Shown here in pieces: positions 36,086-43,851 of a stretch of 64,000 bases of DNA. This DNA is from Candidatus Kaistella beijingensis (GTDB taxonomy: Bacteria > Bacteroidota > Bacteroidia > Flavobacteriales > Weeksellaceae). Each line of letters starts with the position of its first letter. Within the stretch, counting starts at the first letter, position 1. The position numbers and the translations under genes are program-made. The stretch covers positions 2,418,001 through 2,482,000 of the forward strand of contig NZ_CP071953.1 of assembly GCF_020084865.1 (NCBI RefSeq). The letters are read 5' to 3'. The notes below the pieces were generated by a model that was not told where the DNA came from, did no database searches, and saw only the letters and a program-made list of their open reading frames with translations.

Positions 36086-37354
36086 ATGAAAAAATTTCTC
36101 CTCATATTCGCACTTTTCTTCTCGCATTTCTTCAACGTGAATGCGCAGAAAGACAAACTCGACCAACTGTTTGAAAAATATCAGGAATCCGATGGCGTTA
36201 CTTCCATCAAAATCGCAAAACCGATGTTCAAGATGCTCAACAACCTGAACATTGGCGATTCCGAACTCGACCAGATTAAACCGCTTTTAAGTAAAATCAA
36301 CGGACTGAAAATTCTCATCGTAGAAAAACCGGAAGTAAAATCCGACGCCAAAGACGGAGCATTAAAACAGAACCTTTTCCAAAATCTTCAAAACGATATT
36401 TCAGCTTCCATCAAAAACATGAAATATGAAGAACTGATGACGGTTCACAGCAAAAACAATAAAATTAAATTTCTTTCTTCCGACGCTGCGAACGGAGTTT
36501 TAGAAAATCTTTTGTTGAGCATCAACTCCGAAGACAACACGGTTTTAATGATGTTGGATGGTAAAATTTCGATGGATGACGTAAACCGATTAATTCAGGA
36601 GGCAGAAAATTCAACCCCGAAAACTTCTGTGGTTACCGAAAACATAAGTTCAAACGGTGTCACTCAAGTTAGAAATGTGGGAAATTTTACAGGAATTTCC
36701 GTTTCCAAAGGAGTTAAGGTGAATTTTACACAAGGAAACAACCAAAGCGTGGTGGTGGAAACCGATCCCGATATTCAACAGTACGTTTCTACCGTTGTGG
36801 AAGGGGGAATTCTGAAAATTTCTGTCAACAGCAAAGGCAAAAATAATCTGAGATTCAAAAAGCTTTTGGTGAATGTGGAAGCACCGCGACTTTCTTCGGT
36901 TAATTTAAGTTCGGGCTCACTTTTAACCACGATGAACACGGTGAACGAACAAGATTTCACAGCAGATATTTCTTCAGGAGCAAACCTAAATGCGGATATC
37001 AACGCAAAAAATTCTGTGGAAATTGAAATTTCTTCAGGAGCAGCAGGAAAATTGGATGTCGAATCCCAAAATTTTAGTTTGAACGGAACTAGTGGTGCCA
37101 CAATCACAGTCGTTGGAAAAACAGAAAGTGCCGTTTTCAACACTTCGAGTGCGGCGACCTGTAATGCGCAGGATTTTGTTGCCAATCGAGTGACCGCTTC
37201 TTCAACTTCGGGTGGAAACCTGAAAGTTCAGGCGACCGATCAATTGGCTGCAACTGCGGGTTCAGGCGGTTCTGTGCGTTACAAAGGGAAACCTAAAACT
37301 TTCACATCATCTGTTCATCAAAACAGCGGCGGAAGCATTAAACCTTTAAATTAA
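36086..37354 (+). CDS. DUF4252 + GIN-domain exported protein
   Basis: 422 residues with signal peptide MKKFLLIFALFFSHFFNVNAQ. Residues about 22-180 match DUF4252 (YQESDGVTSIKIAKPMFKML, LKILIVEKPE). About 205-400 is a GIN/DUF2807 domain with the repetitive S-S-G-A beta-helix pattern (ISSGANLNADINAKNSVEIEISSGAAG). The GIN domain is thought to act as an adhesin-type head or surface scaffold. The two are usually separate genes; here they are fused, and a second DUF4252 gene follows 4 nt later. Confidence 0.85.
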   Translation: MKKFLLIFALFFSHFFNVNAQKDKLDQLFEKYQESDGVTSIKIAKPMFKMLNNLNIGDSELDQIKPLLSKINGLKILIVEKPEVKSDAKDGALKQNLFQNLQNDISASIKNMKYEELMTVHSKNNKIKFLSSDAANGVLENLLLSINSEDNTVLMMLDGKISMDDVNRLIQEAENSTPKTSVVTENISSNGVTQVRNVGNFTGISVSKGVKVNFTQGNNQSVVVETDPDIQQYVSTVVEGGILKISVNSKGKNNLRFKKLLVNVEAPRLSSVNLSSGSLLTTMNTVNEQDFTADISSGANLNADINAKNSVEIEISSGAAGKLDVESQNFSLNGTSGATITVVGKTESAVFNTSSAATCNAQDFVANRVTASSTSGGNLKVQATDQLAATAGSGGSVRYKGKPKTFTSSVHQNSGGSIKPLN

Positions 37355-37358
37355 AATC

Positions 37359-37883
37359 ATGAAAAAAATTACTATTTTTTCCTTATTTGCAGTCCTTATT
37401 TTTTCTTTGCAGTCCTGTATCGTCTCCAAACATCCAAACATGGGATTCTTCGATAACCCTTATTATGACTACAAAGATGCCAAATTTGTAAGCATAAATG
37501 TCCCGATGTTTCTCGCAAAACCTATCGTGAAAAAAGCGTTGCGTGAAGATGGCGAAAGCGAAGAACTCATCAACCTCATCAAAAAAGTGGCGGATGTAAA
37601 AGTGATGGTAGTTTCTAACGGAAATGAAGAAATGATTGGCGATTTTGCGAAATATTTAACCAAAAATAATTTCGAGGAATGGATGACTATCAAGAAAGAA
37701 AATGAAATCATCAAATTTCAGGCAAAGCAGAACGGTGAGGAAATTCGGAATCTTTTAATCACAGTTGCCTCAGGAAAAGACCTGGTTTACGTGGATGTGA
37801 AAGGAAAATTCACCGCGGACAACATTTCGAAAATCATCAATTATTCAGAAAAAAATGACCTAAAAAAAATAGTTTCCAAATAA
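37359..37883 (+). CDS. DUF4252 lipoprotein
   Basis: 174 residues with lipobox SLQS-C19. The remainder resembles the DUF4252 half of the preceding protein (KFVSINVPMFLAKPIVKKAL, DVKVMVVSNG, EEWMTIKKENEIIKFQAKQ, KDLVYVDVKGKF), so it is probably a paralogue made by duplication. It closes the sigma factor operon. Confidence 0.82.
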   Translation: MKKITIFSLFAVLIFSLQSCIVSKHPNMGFFDNPYYDYKDAKFVSINVPMFLAKPIVKKALREDGESEELINLIKKVADVKVMVVSNGNEEMIGDFAKYLTKNNFEEWMTIKKENEIIKFQAKQNGEEIRNLLITVASGKDLVYVDVKGKFTADNISKIINYSEKNDLKKIVSK

Positions 37884-37972
37884 ATTAAATTGAATTGTTT
37901 TCGTGGAACCGCTTTCTTTTTTGGAAGCGATTCAATCTTTTTTAATCGTATTTGAAAAATTAAAATTAGCTA

Positions 37973-38002
37973 TTGTTTTATTGAAAAAAAGAAATAAATT
38001 TG
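37973..38002 (+). promoter_or_regulatory. Complete Bacteroidetes promoter (TTG-19 bp-TAAATTTG)
   Basis: TTG at 37973-37975 and TAAATTTG at 37995-38002 with exactly 19 bp between, 20 nt before ATG 38023. It is the only place in the window where I found both elements at standard spacing. The gene behind it is broken. Confidence 0.65.
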
Positions 38003-38022
38003 ATAAACTAAAATCAACAACC

Positions 38023-38397
38023 ATGAAAAATCTAATTCAAACAGAATCTATTGGCTCAATTGGCACAGCCGAAAACACCAAAAAAACTGAATACAAAACC
38101 ATCTCCTTCCTCACCCCAAAAGATATTTTGGTGCAGGTGATGCTCACTACCGTTTGCTACCAACAATATCCTGCGACACTGATGAGGGGTTAAATTTCCG
38201 CAGGCATCGGCAGTTATGATCATATGGAAGCAGGCATCAAAAAAACGAAAACATTTGGAGAATTTGATGATGATAATAATTTGGAAATCAAAAAATGTAC
38301 TTCGGTAACCATTCGGTTAATATACGAGAACGGTTATGGTTCTGCGATCATCAATATTTATCAGAAATCGCCCCAACTCAGAATGATAACGAGGTAA
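38023..38397 (+). pseudogene. Small unknown gene interrupted by an in-frame stop
   Basis: From ATG 38023 the frame reads MKNLIQTESIGSIGTAEN to a TAA at 38191-38193 (56 residues). After this stop the same frame stays open for 67 more codons (ISAGIGSYDHMEAGIKK to QKSPQLRMITR) and ends at TAA 38395-38397. No frame change is needed, so a single substitution may have split a ~124-residue protein. The promoter and terminator are intact. Alternatively these are two separate short genes, or a read error. I do not recognise the family. Confidence 0.55.
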
Positions 38398-38430
38398 ACA
38401 GTGCCGCTTGTATTTGAGCGGCTTTGTTTA
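38398..38430 (+). terminator. Terminator after the broken gene
   Basis: GCCGCT (38403-38408) pairs with AGCGGC (38417-38422), with flanking AAACA/TGTTT pairing and T-rich DNA after it. Confidence 0.6.
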
Positions 38431-38505
38431 TATTAATTTTCGTTAATAAAATTCCTCCATTTTCATTTTTCACAAAAAAACCGTAATTTCGCGCAGAAAG
38501 TAAAG

Positions 38506-39966
38506 ATGTCTATTCACAACAAAATCGTAGAAACTGCCATCACTTTCGATGACGTTCTCTTAATCCCTTCTTACTCAGAAGTTTTACCCAATCAGGTTTC
38601 CCTAAAATCACGGCTTTCCGATAAAATTACGCTCAATGTTCCCATTGTTTCCGCAGCGATGGATACGGTGACAGAAGCTGAAATGGCGATTGCTTTGGCA
38701 AGAGTTGGCGGAATTGGTTTCATCCACAAAAATATGCCGATTGCAGAACAGGCATCACAAGTTTACCGAGTGAAACGCTCCGAAAACGGAATGATTTCCG
38801 ACCCTGTAACTTTGTCTAAAGACCACACTTTACGGGAAGCAAAAGAGTTGATGGCAAATTTCAAAATTTCCGGACTTCCCGTTGTGGACGAAGAAAATAA
38901 ATTGATTGGAATCATCACAAACCGAGACGTAAAATATCAGGAAAACCTCGATGCAAAGGTGGAAGAACTGATGACGAAAGACAAACTCATCACTTCCGAT
39001 AAAAATACAAATCTCGAGCAGGCCAAGAAAATTCTCCTTGAAAACCGGGTTGAAAAACTTCCGATTGTGGATGAAAATTTCAAACTCGTCGGTTTGATTA
39101 CTATTAAAGATATCGATAATCAGTTAGAATATCCAAACGCGAACAAAGACAAAAACGGCAGATTAATCGTAGGAGCCGGAGTTGGAGTTGGCGAAGATAC
39201 GATTGACCGAGTTTCCGCATTGGTAAAAGCGGGAGTTGATATTATCGCAGTAGATTCTGCTCACGGACATTCGAAAGGCGTTTTAGATAAAATTTCAGAA
39301 ATCAGAAAAAATTTCCCGGAATTGGATATTGTTGGTGGAAACATCGTAACAGCCGATGCTGCGAAAGATTTAATTGAAGCCGGTGCCAATGTTTTGAAAG
39401 TGGGAGTTGGTCCCGGTTCAATCTGTACAACAAGAGTGATTGCAGGAGTCGGAGTTCCACAACTTTCCGCGATTTACAATGTTTTTGAATATGCTAAAAC
39501 TAAAAATATTGCCGTAATCGCCGATGGTGGAATTAAACTTTCAGGCGATATTGTGAAAGCGATTGCTTCCGGAGCCAATGCTGTGATGTTGGGTTCACTT
39601 TTAGCAGGAACAGACGAAGCTCCTGGTGAAGAAATTATTTTTCAGGGAAGAAAATTCAAGGCCTATCAAGGAATGGGAAGTTTGTCTGCAATGAGACGTG
39701 GCGGAAAAGAAAGATATTTCCAAAGTGAGGCGAAAAAATTTGTTCCCGAAGGAATTGAAGGCAGAGTTCCCCACAAAGGAAAATTAGAAGACGTGGTTTT
39801 TCAGTTAACCGGCGGAATTCGTGCAGGAATGGGCTATTGCGGAACTAAAGACATCGAAACTTTACAACACGACGGCAAAATGGTAATCATTACCGGTAGC
39901 GGTTTGAAAGAATCTCATCCACACGACGTAATTATTACACAGGAAGCGCCGAATTATTCGTTGTAA
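38506..39966 (+). CDS. guaB: Inosine-5'-monophosphate dehydrogenase
   Basis: 486 residues, family length. It oxidises IMP to XMP, the committed step of GTP synthesis. Two CBS domains (about 95-205) interrupt the barrel; the catalytic cysteine loop is [18 protein letters not shown] (about 302-319) and the flap [17 protein letters not shown] is intact. It is a single gene; a box similar to -7 (TAATTTCG) is near 38483. A strong terminator follows. Confidence 0.97.
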   Translation: MSIHNKIVETAITFDDVLLIPSYSEVLPNQVSLKSRLSDKITLNVPIVSAAMDTVTEAEMAIALARVGGIGFIHKNMPIAEQASQVYRVKRSENGMISDPVTLSKDHTLREAKELMANFKISGLPVVDEENKLIGIITNRDVKYQENLDAKVEELMTKDKLITSDKNTNLEQAKKILLENRVEKLPIVDENFKLVGLITIKDIDNQLEYPNANKDKNGRLIVGAGVGVGEDTIDRVSALVKAGVDIIAVDSAHGHSKGVLDKISEIRKNFPELDIVGGNIVTADAAKDLIEAGANVLKVGVGPGSICTTRVIAGVGVPQLSAIYNVFEYAKTKNIAVIADGGIKLSGDIVKAIASGANAVMLGSLLAGTDEAPGEEIIFQGRKFKAYQGMGSLSAMRRGGKERYFQSEAKKFVPEGIEGRVPHKGKLEDVVFQLTGGIRAGMGYCGTKDIETLQHDGKMVIITGSGLKESHPHDVIITQEAPNYSL

Positions 39967-40060
39967 AAAATTAAGAAATTAAGAAATTAGAAGGATTAAG
40001 AAATTAGAATTCTAAAATTAAAAATTCCAATCACATTTTTTTGTGGTTGGAATTTTTTTG
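39967..40060 (+). terminator. Repeat words and terminator after guaB
   Basis: AAATTAAG/AAATTAGA words fill 39967-40010. Then AAAAATTCCAATCAC (from 40020) pairs with GTGGTTGGAATTTTT (to ~40057; one wobble) and a T run follows. Confidence 0.8.
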
Positions 40061-40108
40061 GATTAGTTATCAAATAATCTTTAAATTTACTTTCAAATTA
40101 AATTCAAA

Positions 40109-40555
40109 TTGAAATCTTTTTTCCTCACTTCCTTGTTTTTCCTTTTTTTAAGTTGTGACATTATGCCAATAAATTACCCTGTTTATGGCTCTACTCCATC
40201 ATCTTCAGGAAGTTCTGCAAGTGAAAGCCGTGAGTTTTCCGAGTTATGGGAAAAAGACCAACTCAACAAAAAACGGGAAACCGCAGAAGTCCTCACCTAT
40301 CTTTTAAACGATACCGACCCGAAAGATAAATTTACCGGAGCCGTTATTACCAACGAATCAAGCTGTAATATTATCGTAAGATTAGTCGCGATAAAAGGAG
40401 AACAGATTTATAATCTTCCTGTACAAAGAAACAGTAAAAATCAGTTCAAAATTCTTAAAGGAAGTTACACCTTGAAATCAAAAATCTGCAACGCCAATTA
40501 TTATACTCAAAAAGTGATTTCAGACCCGCTGATTCTGAAACTTGGCGTGAATTAA
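40109..40555 (+). CDS. Small lipoprotein, unknown function
   Basis: 148 residues starting at TTG 40109; no ATG precedes the signal peptide (KSFFLTSLFFLFLS-C16), whose lipobox fixes the frame. The mature part is serine-rich, then charged, with a C-terminal half (AVITNESSCNIIVRLVAIKG, PVQRNSKNQFKILKGSYTLKSKICNANYYTQK) that looks like a small beta domain binding or capping surface material. DUF6759-like lipoproteins of Chryseobacterium have similar features, but the assignment is uncertain. Confidence 0.65.
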   Translation: MKSFFLTSLFFLFLSCDIMPINYPVYGSTPSSSGSSASESREFSELWEKDQLNKKRETAEVLTYLLNDTDPKDKFTGAVITNESSCNIIVRLVAIKGEQIYNLPVQRNSKNQFKILKGSYTLKSKICNANYYTQKVISDPLILKLGVN

Positions 40556-40654
40556 ACCTGCTTTTCTTTGATAAATTTTTATCTTTGTCCGCTGAAATTC
40601 ACAACGAAACAAGTGCTGATAAAACTCATACGTTTAAATTTTAAAGTGAATTTT

Positions 40655-40676
40655 AAATAGGATAATTTTGTCCTAT
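40655..40676 (+). promoter_or_regulatory. nirK promoter: palindrome enclosing the -7 box
   Basis: AATAGGA (40655-40661) and TCCTATT (40670-40676) are perfect inverted arms. The eight bases between them are TAATTTTG (40662-40669), an exact TAnnTTTG box. With the flanks, 10 of 11 bases per half-site match. A regulator bound here would cover the -7 box. No -33 TTG is visible. The nirK ATG lies 43 nt downstream. Confidence 0.65.
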
Positions 40677-40718
40677 TAAAACAAGTGAAAAAATTATTAG
40701 TAATTAAATAGAAAATTA

Positions 40719-41747
40719 ATGAGAAAATTAGTATCAATTCTGGCTGTAGGTTTACTCACGCTTCAGGCTTGTAAGCAGAATCCGAGCGAAACTTCAACTT
40801 CAAATCCCGCAATCGACATGAAAGTGAGCGGCGAAACGGAAAATCAAAAAGTAACTCCACCACCAACGGTTCCTGCTCCGGTTGGAGACAGAGCCGCAAA
40901 AAAAGTGGTTGTTCATTTGGAGGCTACCGAAATTGAAGGCGAACTTGCAGACGGCGTAACGTACAAATTTTGGACGTTCAACAATACCGTTCCCGGAACT
41001 TTCATCAGAGTTCGAGTTGGTGACGAGGTGGAACTTCACCTGAAAAATGCGTCAAACAGCGTAATGCCGCACAATATCGACCTTCATGCTGTGAACGGTC
41101 CCGGTGGTGGTGCAGAAGCGACAAATGTTGCTCCGGGAAAAGAAGCGATTTTTAATTTTAAGGCTTTAAATCCGGGACTTTACGTGTATCACTGTGCTGC
41201 AGCGCCGGTTCCATTGCACATTGCAAACGGAATGTACGGTTTAATTTTGGTGGAGCCGGAAGGTGGATTGCCAAAAGTTGACCGCGAATATTACATCATG
41301 CAAGGTGAATTCTACACGAAAGGAAAAACCGATGAAAAAGGTTTACAGGAATTCGACCAAGACAAAGGTGTGGATGAAAACCCAACTTACGTAGTGTTTA
41401 ACGGGAAGAAAAATGCTTTGATGGGCAAAAATGAACTGACAGCAAAAGTTGGTGAAACCGTACGTCTTTTCGTAGGAAACGGTGGGCCAAACTTGGCGTC
41501 TTCATTCCACGTAATTGGTGAAATTTTCGACAAAGTATATATCGAAGGTGGCAGCAAAATCAATGAAAATGTACAGACGACTTTGATTCCTGCAGGTGGT
41601 GCCGCAATGGTAGAATTTAAAGTAGAAGAACCGGGCGAATATATTTTGGTGGACCACTCTATTTTCCGTGCATTCAACAAAGGTGCGATTGGAAAATTGA
41701 AGGTAACCGGCGAGAAAAATCCGAAGGTTTACAATAAAGTACAGTAA
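40719..41747 (+). CDS. nirK: Copper-containing nitrite reductase (NO-forming)
   Basis: 342 residues, a lipoprotein (lipobox LQA-C18), AniA-like. It reduces nitrite to nitric oxide in the periplasm. All copper ligands are visible: type 1 H118, C159, H167, M172; type 2 H123, H158, H313; catalytic D121 and H264. The linker after the lipid anchor is proline-rich ([10 protein letters not shown]). It is followed by a NirV-like and, beyond a repeat element, a Sco protein. The palindrome over its promoter suggests dedicated control, for instance by NO or low oxygen. Confidence 0.94.
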   Translation: MRKLVSILAVGLLTLQACKQNPSETSTSNPAIDMKVSGETENQKVTPPPTVPAPVGDRAAKKVVVHLEATEIEGELADGVTYKFWTFNNTVPGTFIRVRVGDEVELHLKNASNSVMPHNIDLHAVNGPGGGAEATNVAPGKEAIFNFKALNPGLYVYHCAAAPVPLHIANGMYGLILVEPEGGLPKVDREYYIMQGEFYTKGKTDEKGLQEFDQDKGVDENPTYVVFNGKKNALMGKNELTAKVGETVRLFVGNGGPNLASSFHVIGEIFDKVYIEGGSKINENVQTTLIPAGGAAMVEFKVEEPGEYILVDHSIFRAFNKGAIGKLKVTGEKNPKVYNKVQ

Positions 41748-41784
41748 TAGTTTTTTTTCAATTTGTGTTTTTAAAGATTCCGTG

Positions 41785-42606
41785 ATGATTAAATTTCCTT
41801 ATCTAATTTTGATTTTCTGCGGAATTTTTTTTATTTCCTGCAACGAAAGTTCGGGCAAAGTTTCCGAAGATTTTAAGGTTGAAAATCACCAAGAAACCGC
41901 CATCAAACCCAATGTGAAAATGGTTTCCATTAAAGGTGGAAAATACCAACCTTTCTACGGAAAACAAGACAGTTTGATTTTGGTGAAAGATTTTGAAATT
42001 GATGAAAGACCTGTAACCAACGCAGAATTTCTTGATTTCGTAAAGAAAAACCCGAAATGGAAACGAAGCAATGTGAAAGCCGTTTTCGCCGATTCCACCT
42101 ACTTAAAAAATTGGAAAAACGACGAAACTTTGGCGGATGACATGAATCCGAACGCGCCTGTAACTTACGTTTCGTGGTTTGCAGCGAAAGCCTACGCAAA
42201 AAGTGCAGGAAAACGCCTTCCAACCATCGATGAATGGGAATTTGTAGGAATGGCAGATGAAACTTCGCCCAATGCAAGAAAAAAACCGTCTTATTCTTCG
42301 GATATTATTAAACAGTACGAAGTAAAATTCAAGGAAAAAAATCCGGTGATGCAGTCGAAACCCAATTATTACGGCGTTTACAACATGTTCGATTCGGTTT
42401 GGGAATGGACGGGAGATTTCAATTCCGTACTCACCACCAACGATTCCCGAACTGCGGAATACGACGACAAGGGAATTTTCTGCGCAAGTGCAGCAACCAC
42501 TTCCACCGATATTTTGAATTATGCATCTTTTATGAGATACGCTTTCCGACAGAGTTTGAAAGCGAATTATACCGTTGCCAATCTTGGTTTTAGGTGTGCG
42601 AAGTGA
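41785..42606 (+). CDS. NirV-like SUMF1/formylglycine-generating-type lipoprotein
   Basis: 273 residues from ATG 41785 (GTG one codon upstream rejected), lipobox FIS-C20. The sulfatase-modifying-factor fold is indicated by VSIKGGKYQPFYG, RPVTNAEFLDFVKKNPKWK, PVTYVSWFAAKAYAKSAGKRLPTIDEWEF, GVYNMFDSVWEWTGDF and NLGFRCAK. Such proteins follow nirK in many denitrifiers under the name NirV; the role there is not settled. It lies 37 nt after nirK, likely co-transcribed. Confidence 0.83.
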   Translation: MIKFPYLILIFCGIFFISCNESSGKVSEDFKVENHQETAIKPNVKMVSIKGGKYQPFYGKQDSLILVKDFEIDERPVTNAEFLDFVKKNPKWKRSNVKAVFADSTYLKNWKNDETLADDMNPNAPVTYVSWFAAKAYAKSAGKRLPTIDEWEFVGMADETSPNARKKPSYSSDIIKQYEVKFKEKNPVMQSKPNYYGVYNMFDSVWEWTGDFNSVLTTNDSRTAEYDDKGIFCASAATTSTDILNYASFMRYAFRQSLKANYTVANLGFRCAK

Positions 42607-42656
42607 TGCTGAATACAAAATATGTTTTGCGATTTGAAATAATGAATGGGTCTATT

Positions 42657-42801
42657 GAGATTTCTCGCTTCGCTCGAAATGACATTTCAGTTTGTTTTTG
42701 TATTAAGCGATTTTGCGGAGCTGCGGCGACGCCGCAGCTCCGCAAAATCGCTTTCTAACTGTATAATAGAACTGGTCATTCCGAACGAAGTGAGGAATCT
42801 C
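42657..42801. repeat. Nested palindromic repeat element (MITE/REPIN-like), 145 bp
   Basis: Outer arms at 42657-42683 (GAGATTTCTCGCTTCGCTCG and on) and 42775-42801 (GTCATTCCGAACGAAGTGAG and on) are inverted copies, 22 of 27 bases. Centred between them at 42705-42753 is a perfect 49-bp palindrome: 24-bp arms with a single central A at 42729, strongly GC-rich in its middle. There is no ORF in it. It separates nirV-like and sco. Confidence 0.8.
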
Positions 42802-42835
42802 TGAAAATCATTTAAAAAAATCTTCAATTAAAATT

Positions 42836-43408
42836 ATGAAACATTTCCTATTTGTAATACTCTCTTTATTCATAGTAATTTCCTGCAAAAAAGAAGAACA
42901 AACTCCAACCGCAAAAAAAACAACCGATTCTATTTTCTACCTCGATTCTCAATGGAAAAATCAGGATGGAAAAACCATTCAACTGAAAGATTTAAAGGGA
43001 AAAAACTTGGCAATTGTGATGATTTTCACGAGTTGCAAAACTTCCTGTCCGCTTTTGGTAGCCGATATGAAGAAGGTTTACGATAAATTGGACAAAAATA
43101 AAATCAAGGATACCAATCTCGTCCTCATCTCGATTGACCCTGCAAATGACACTCCCGAAGTTTTGAAAAAATTTGCCGAAGAACGAAAAATGTACGGCGA
43201 ACCGTGGACTTTTTTGGTGAGCGACGACGAATCCATCCGTGAATTTGCCAATGTTCTTGCCGTGAAATACAAGCAAATTTCCCCGATTGAATTTTCACAT
43301 TCCAACCTCATTTCAATTTTCAACAAAAATGGCGAAATGGTGAATCAGCAAGAAGGAGCGGGCGTAAATTCTGAATCGGTTGCGAAAATTTTGAATGAAT
43401 TGAAGTAA
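42836..43408 (+). CDS. SCO1/SenC family copper chaperone lipoprotein
   Basis: 190 residues, lipobox VIS-C17. The thioredoxin fold carries the copper motif C-K-T-S-C in MIFTSCKTSCPLLVADMKK and the distal histidine ligand in IEFSHSNLISIF. Sco proteins deliver copper to cupredoxin centres (cytochrome oxidase CuA, and other copper enzymes). With nirK two genes upstream, supply of copper to NirK is a natural role, though unproven. Confidence 0.9.
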   Translation: MKHFLFVILSLFIVISCKKEEQTPTAKKTTDSIFYLDSQWKNQDGKTIQLKDLKGKNLAIVMIFTSCKTSCPLLVADMKKVYDKLDKNKIKDTNLVLISIDPANDTPEVLKKFAEERKMYGEPWTFLVSDDESIREFANVLAVKYKQISPIEFSHSNLISIFNKNGEMVNQQEGAGVNSESVAKILNELK

Positions 43409-43439
43409 CTTAAAACGGCTTAAAAACCTTTAAAAAATA

Positions 43440-43492
43440 AATGCCACGAATGCACGAATAATTCAATTTGAGCTTTCGTGGCATTATTTTTT
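43440..43492 (+). terminator. Hairpin terminator, GCCACGAAT-type repeat copy 2
   Basis: AATGCCACGAA (43440-43450) pairs with TTCGTGGCATT (43475-43485), followed by ATTTTTT. It ends the nirK-nirV-sco region. Confidence 0.8.
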
Positions 43493-43523
43493 GGGATTCC
43501 TTCATGTGTTCCTTCTACAAAAA

Positions 43524-43591
43524 AATCTGTGCAAATCTGTGTAAATCTGTGAGAGTAAAAGCGCACGGATTTACACAGATTTACACAGATT
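43524..43591. repeat. Inverted repeat of AATCTGTGTA words, 28-bp arms
   Basis: Arms 43524-43551 and 43564-43591 are complementary at 26 of 28 bases with a 12-nt loop. Each arm is three copies of AATCTGTG(TA). The rest of the 443-nt spacer (43409-43851) has a 25-codon ORF at 43717-43794 I do not trust, and no gene. Confidence 0.8.
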
Positions 43592-43851
43592 ATTAAAAAT
43601 ATTTCTGTGCAAAGAATTGATGTTTAATATCTTAATCCCTGTTTTTTATTCATTAAGTTTATCTTTAAAATCCTCAATCCGCCAATCTTTCCCCACCCCT
43701 AATTGAACTTTCCCACATGAAATATCTCGATGCAAAACTGAAAAAAACCCGAAAGCCTGTTCTGCTTTGGGTTTATAACGGGGATGAACTGTAAATGATT
43801 TTGGTACATCATCCTCATTCGCTCCTTACTCAATTACTTGATAAATTTAAG

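Noticed and set aside
42705..42753. Palindrome considered as an ordinary rho-independent terminator of the nirV-like gene
   Set aside because: There is no T run after it and it is enclosed by outer inverted arms, so a repeat element explains it better.
43717..43794. 25-codon ORF MKYLDAKLKKTRKPVLLW with a protein-like sequence
   Set aside because: Too short, no promoter or neighbour; overlaps a small AACCC-AAAGC/GCTTT-GGGTT hairpin that may be the real feature.
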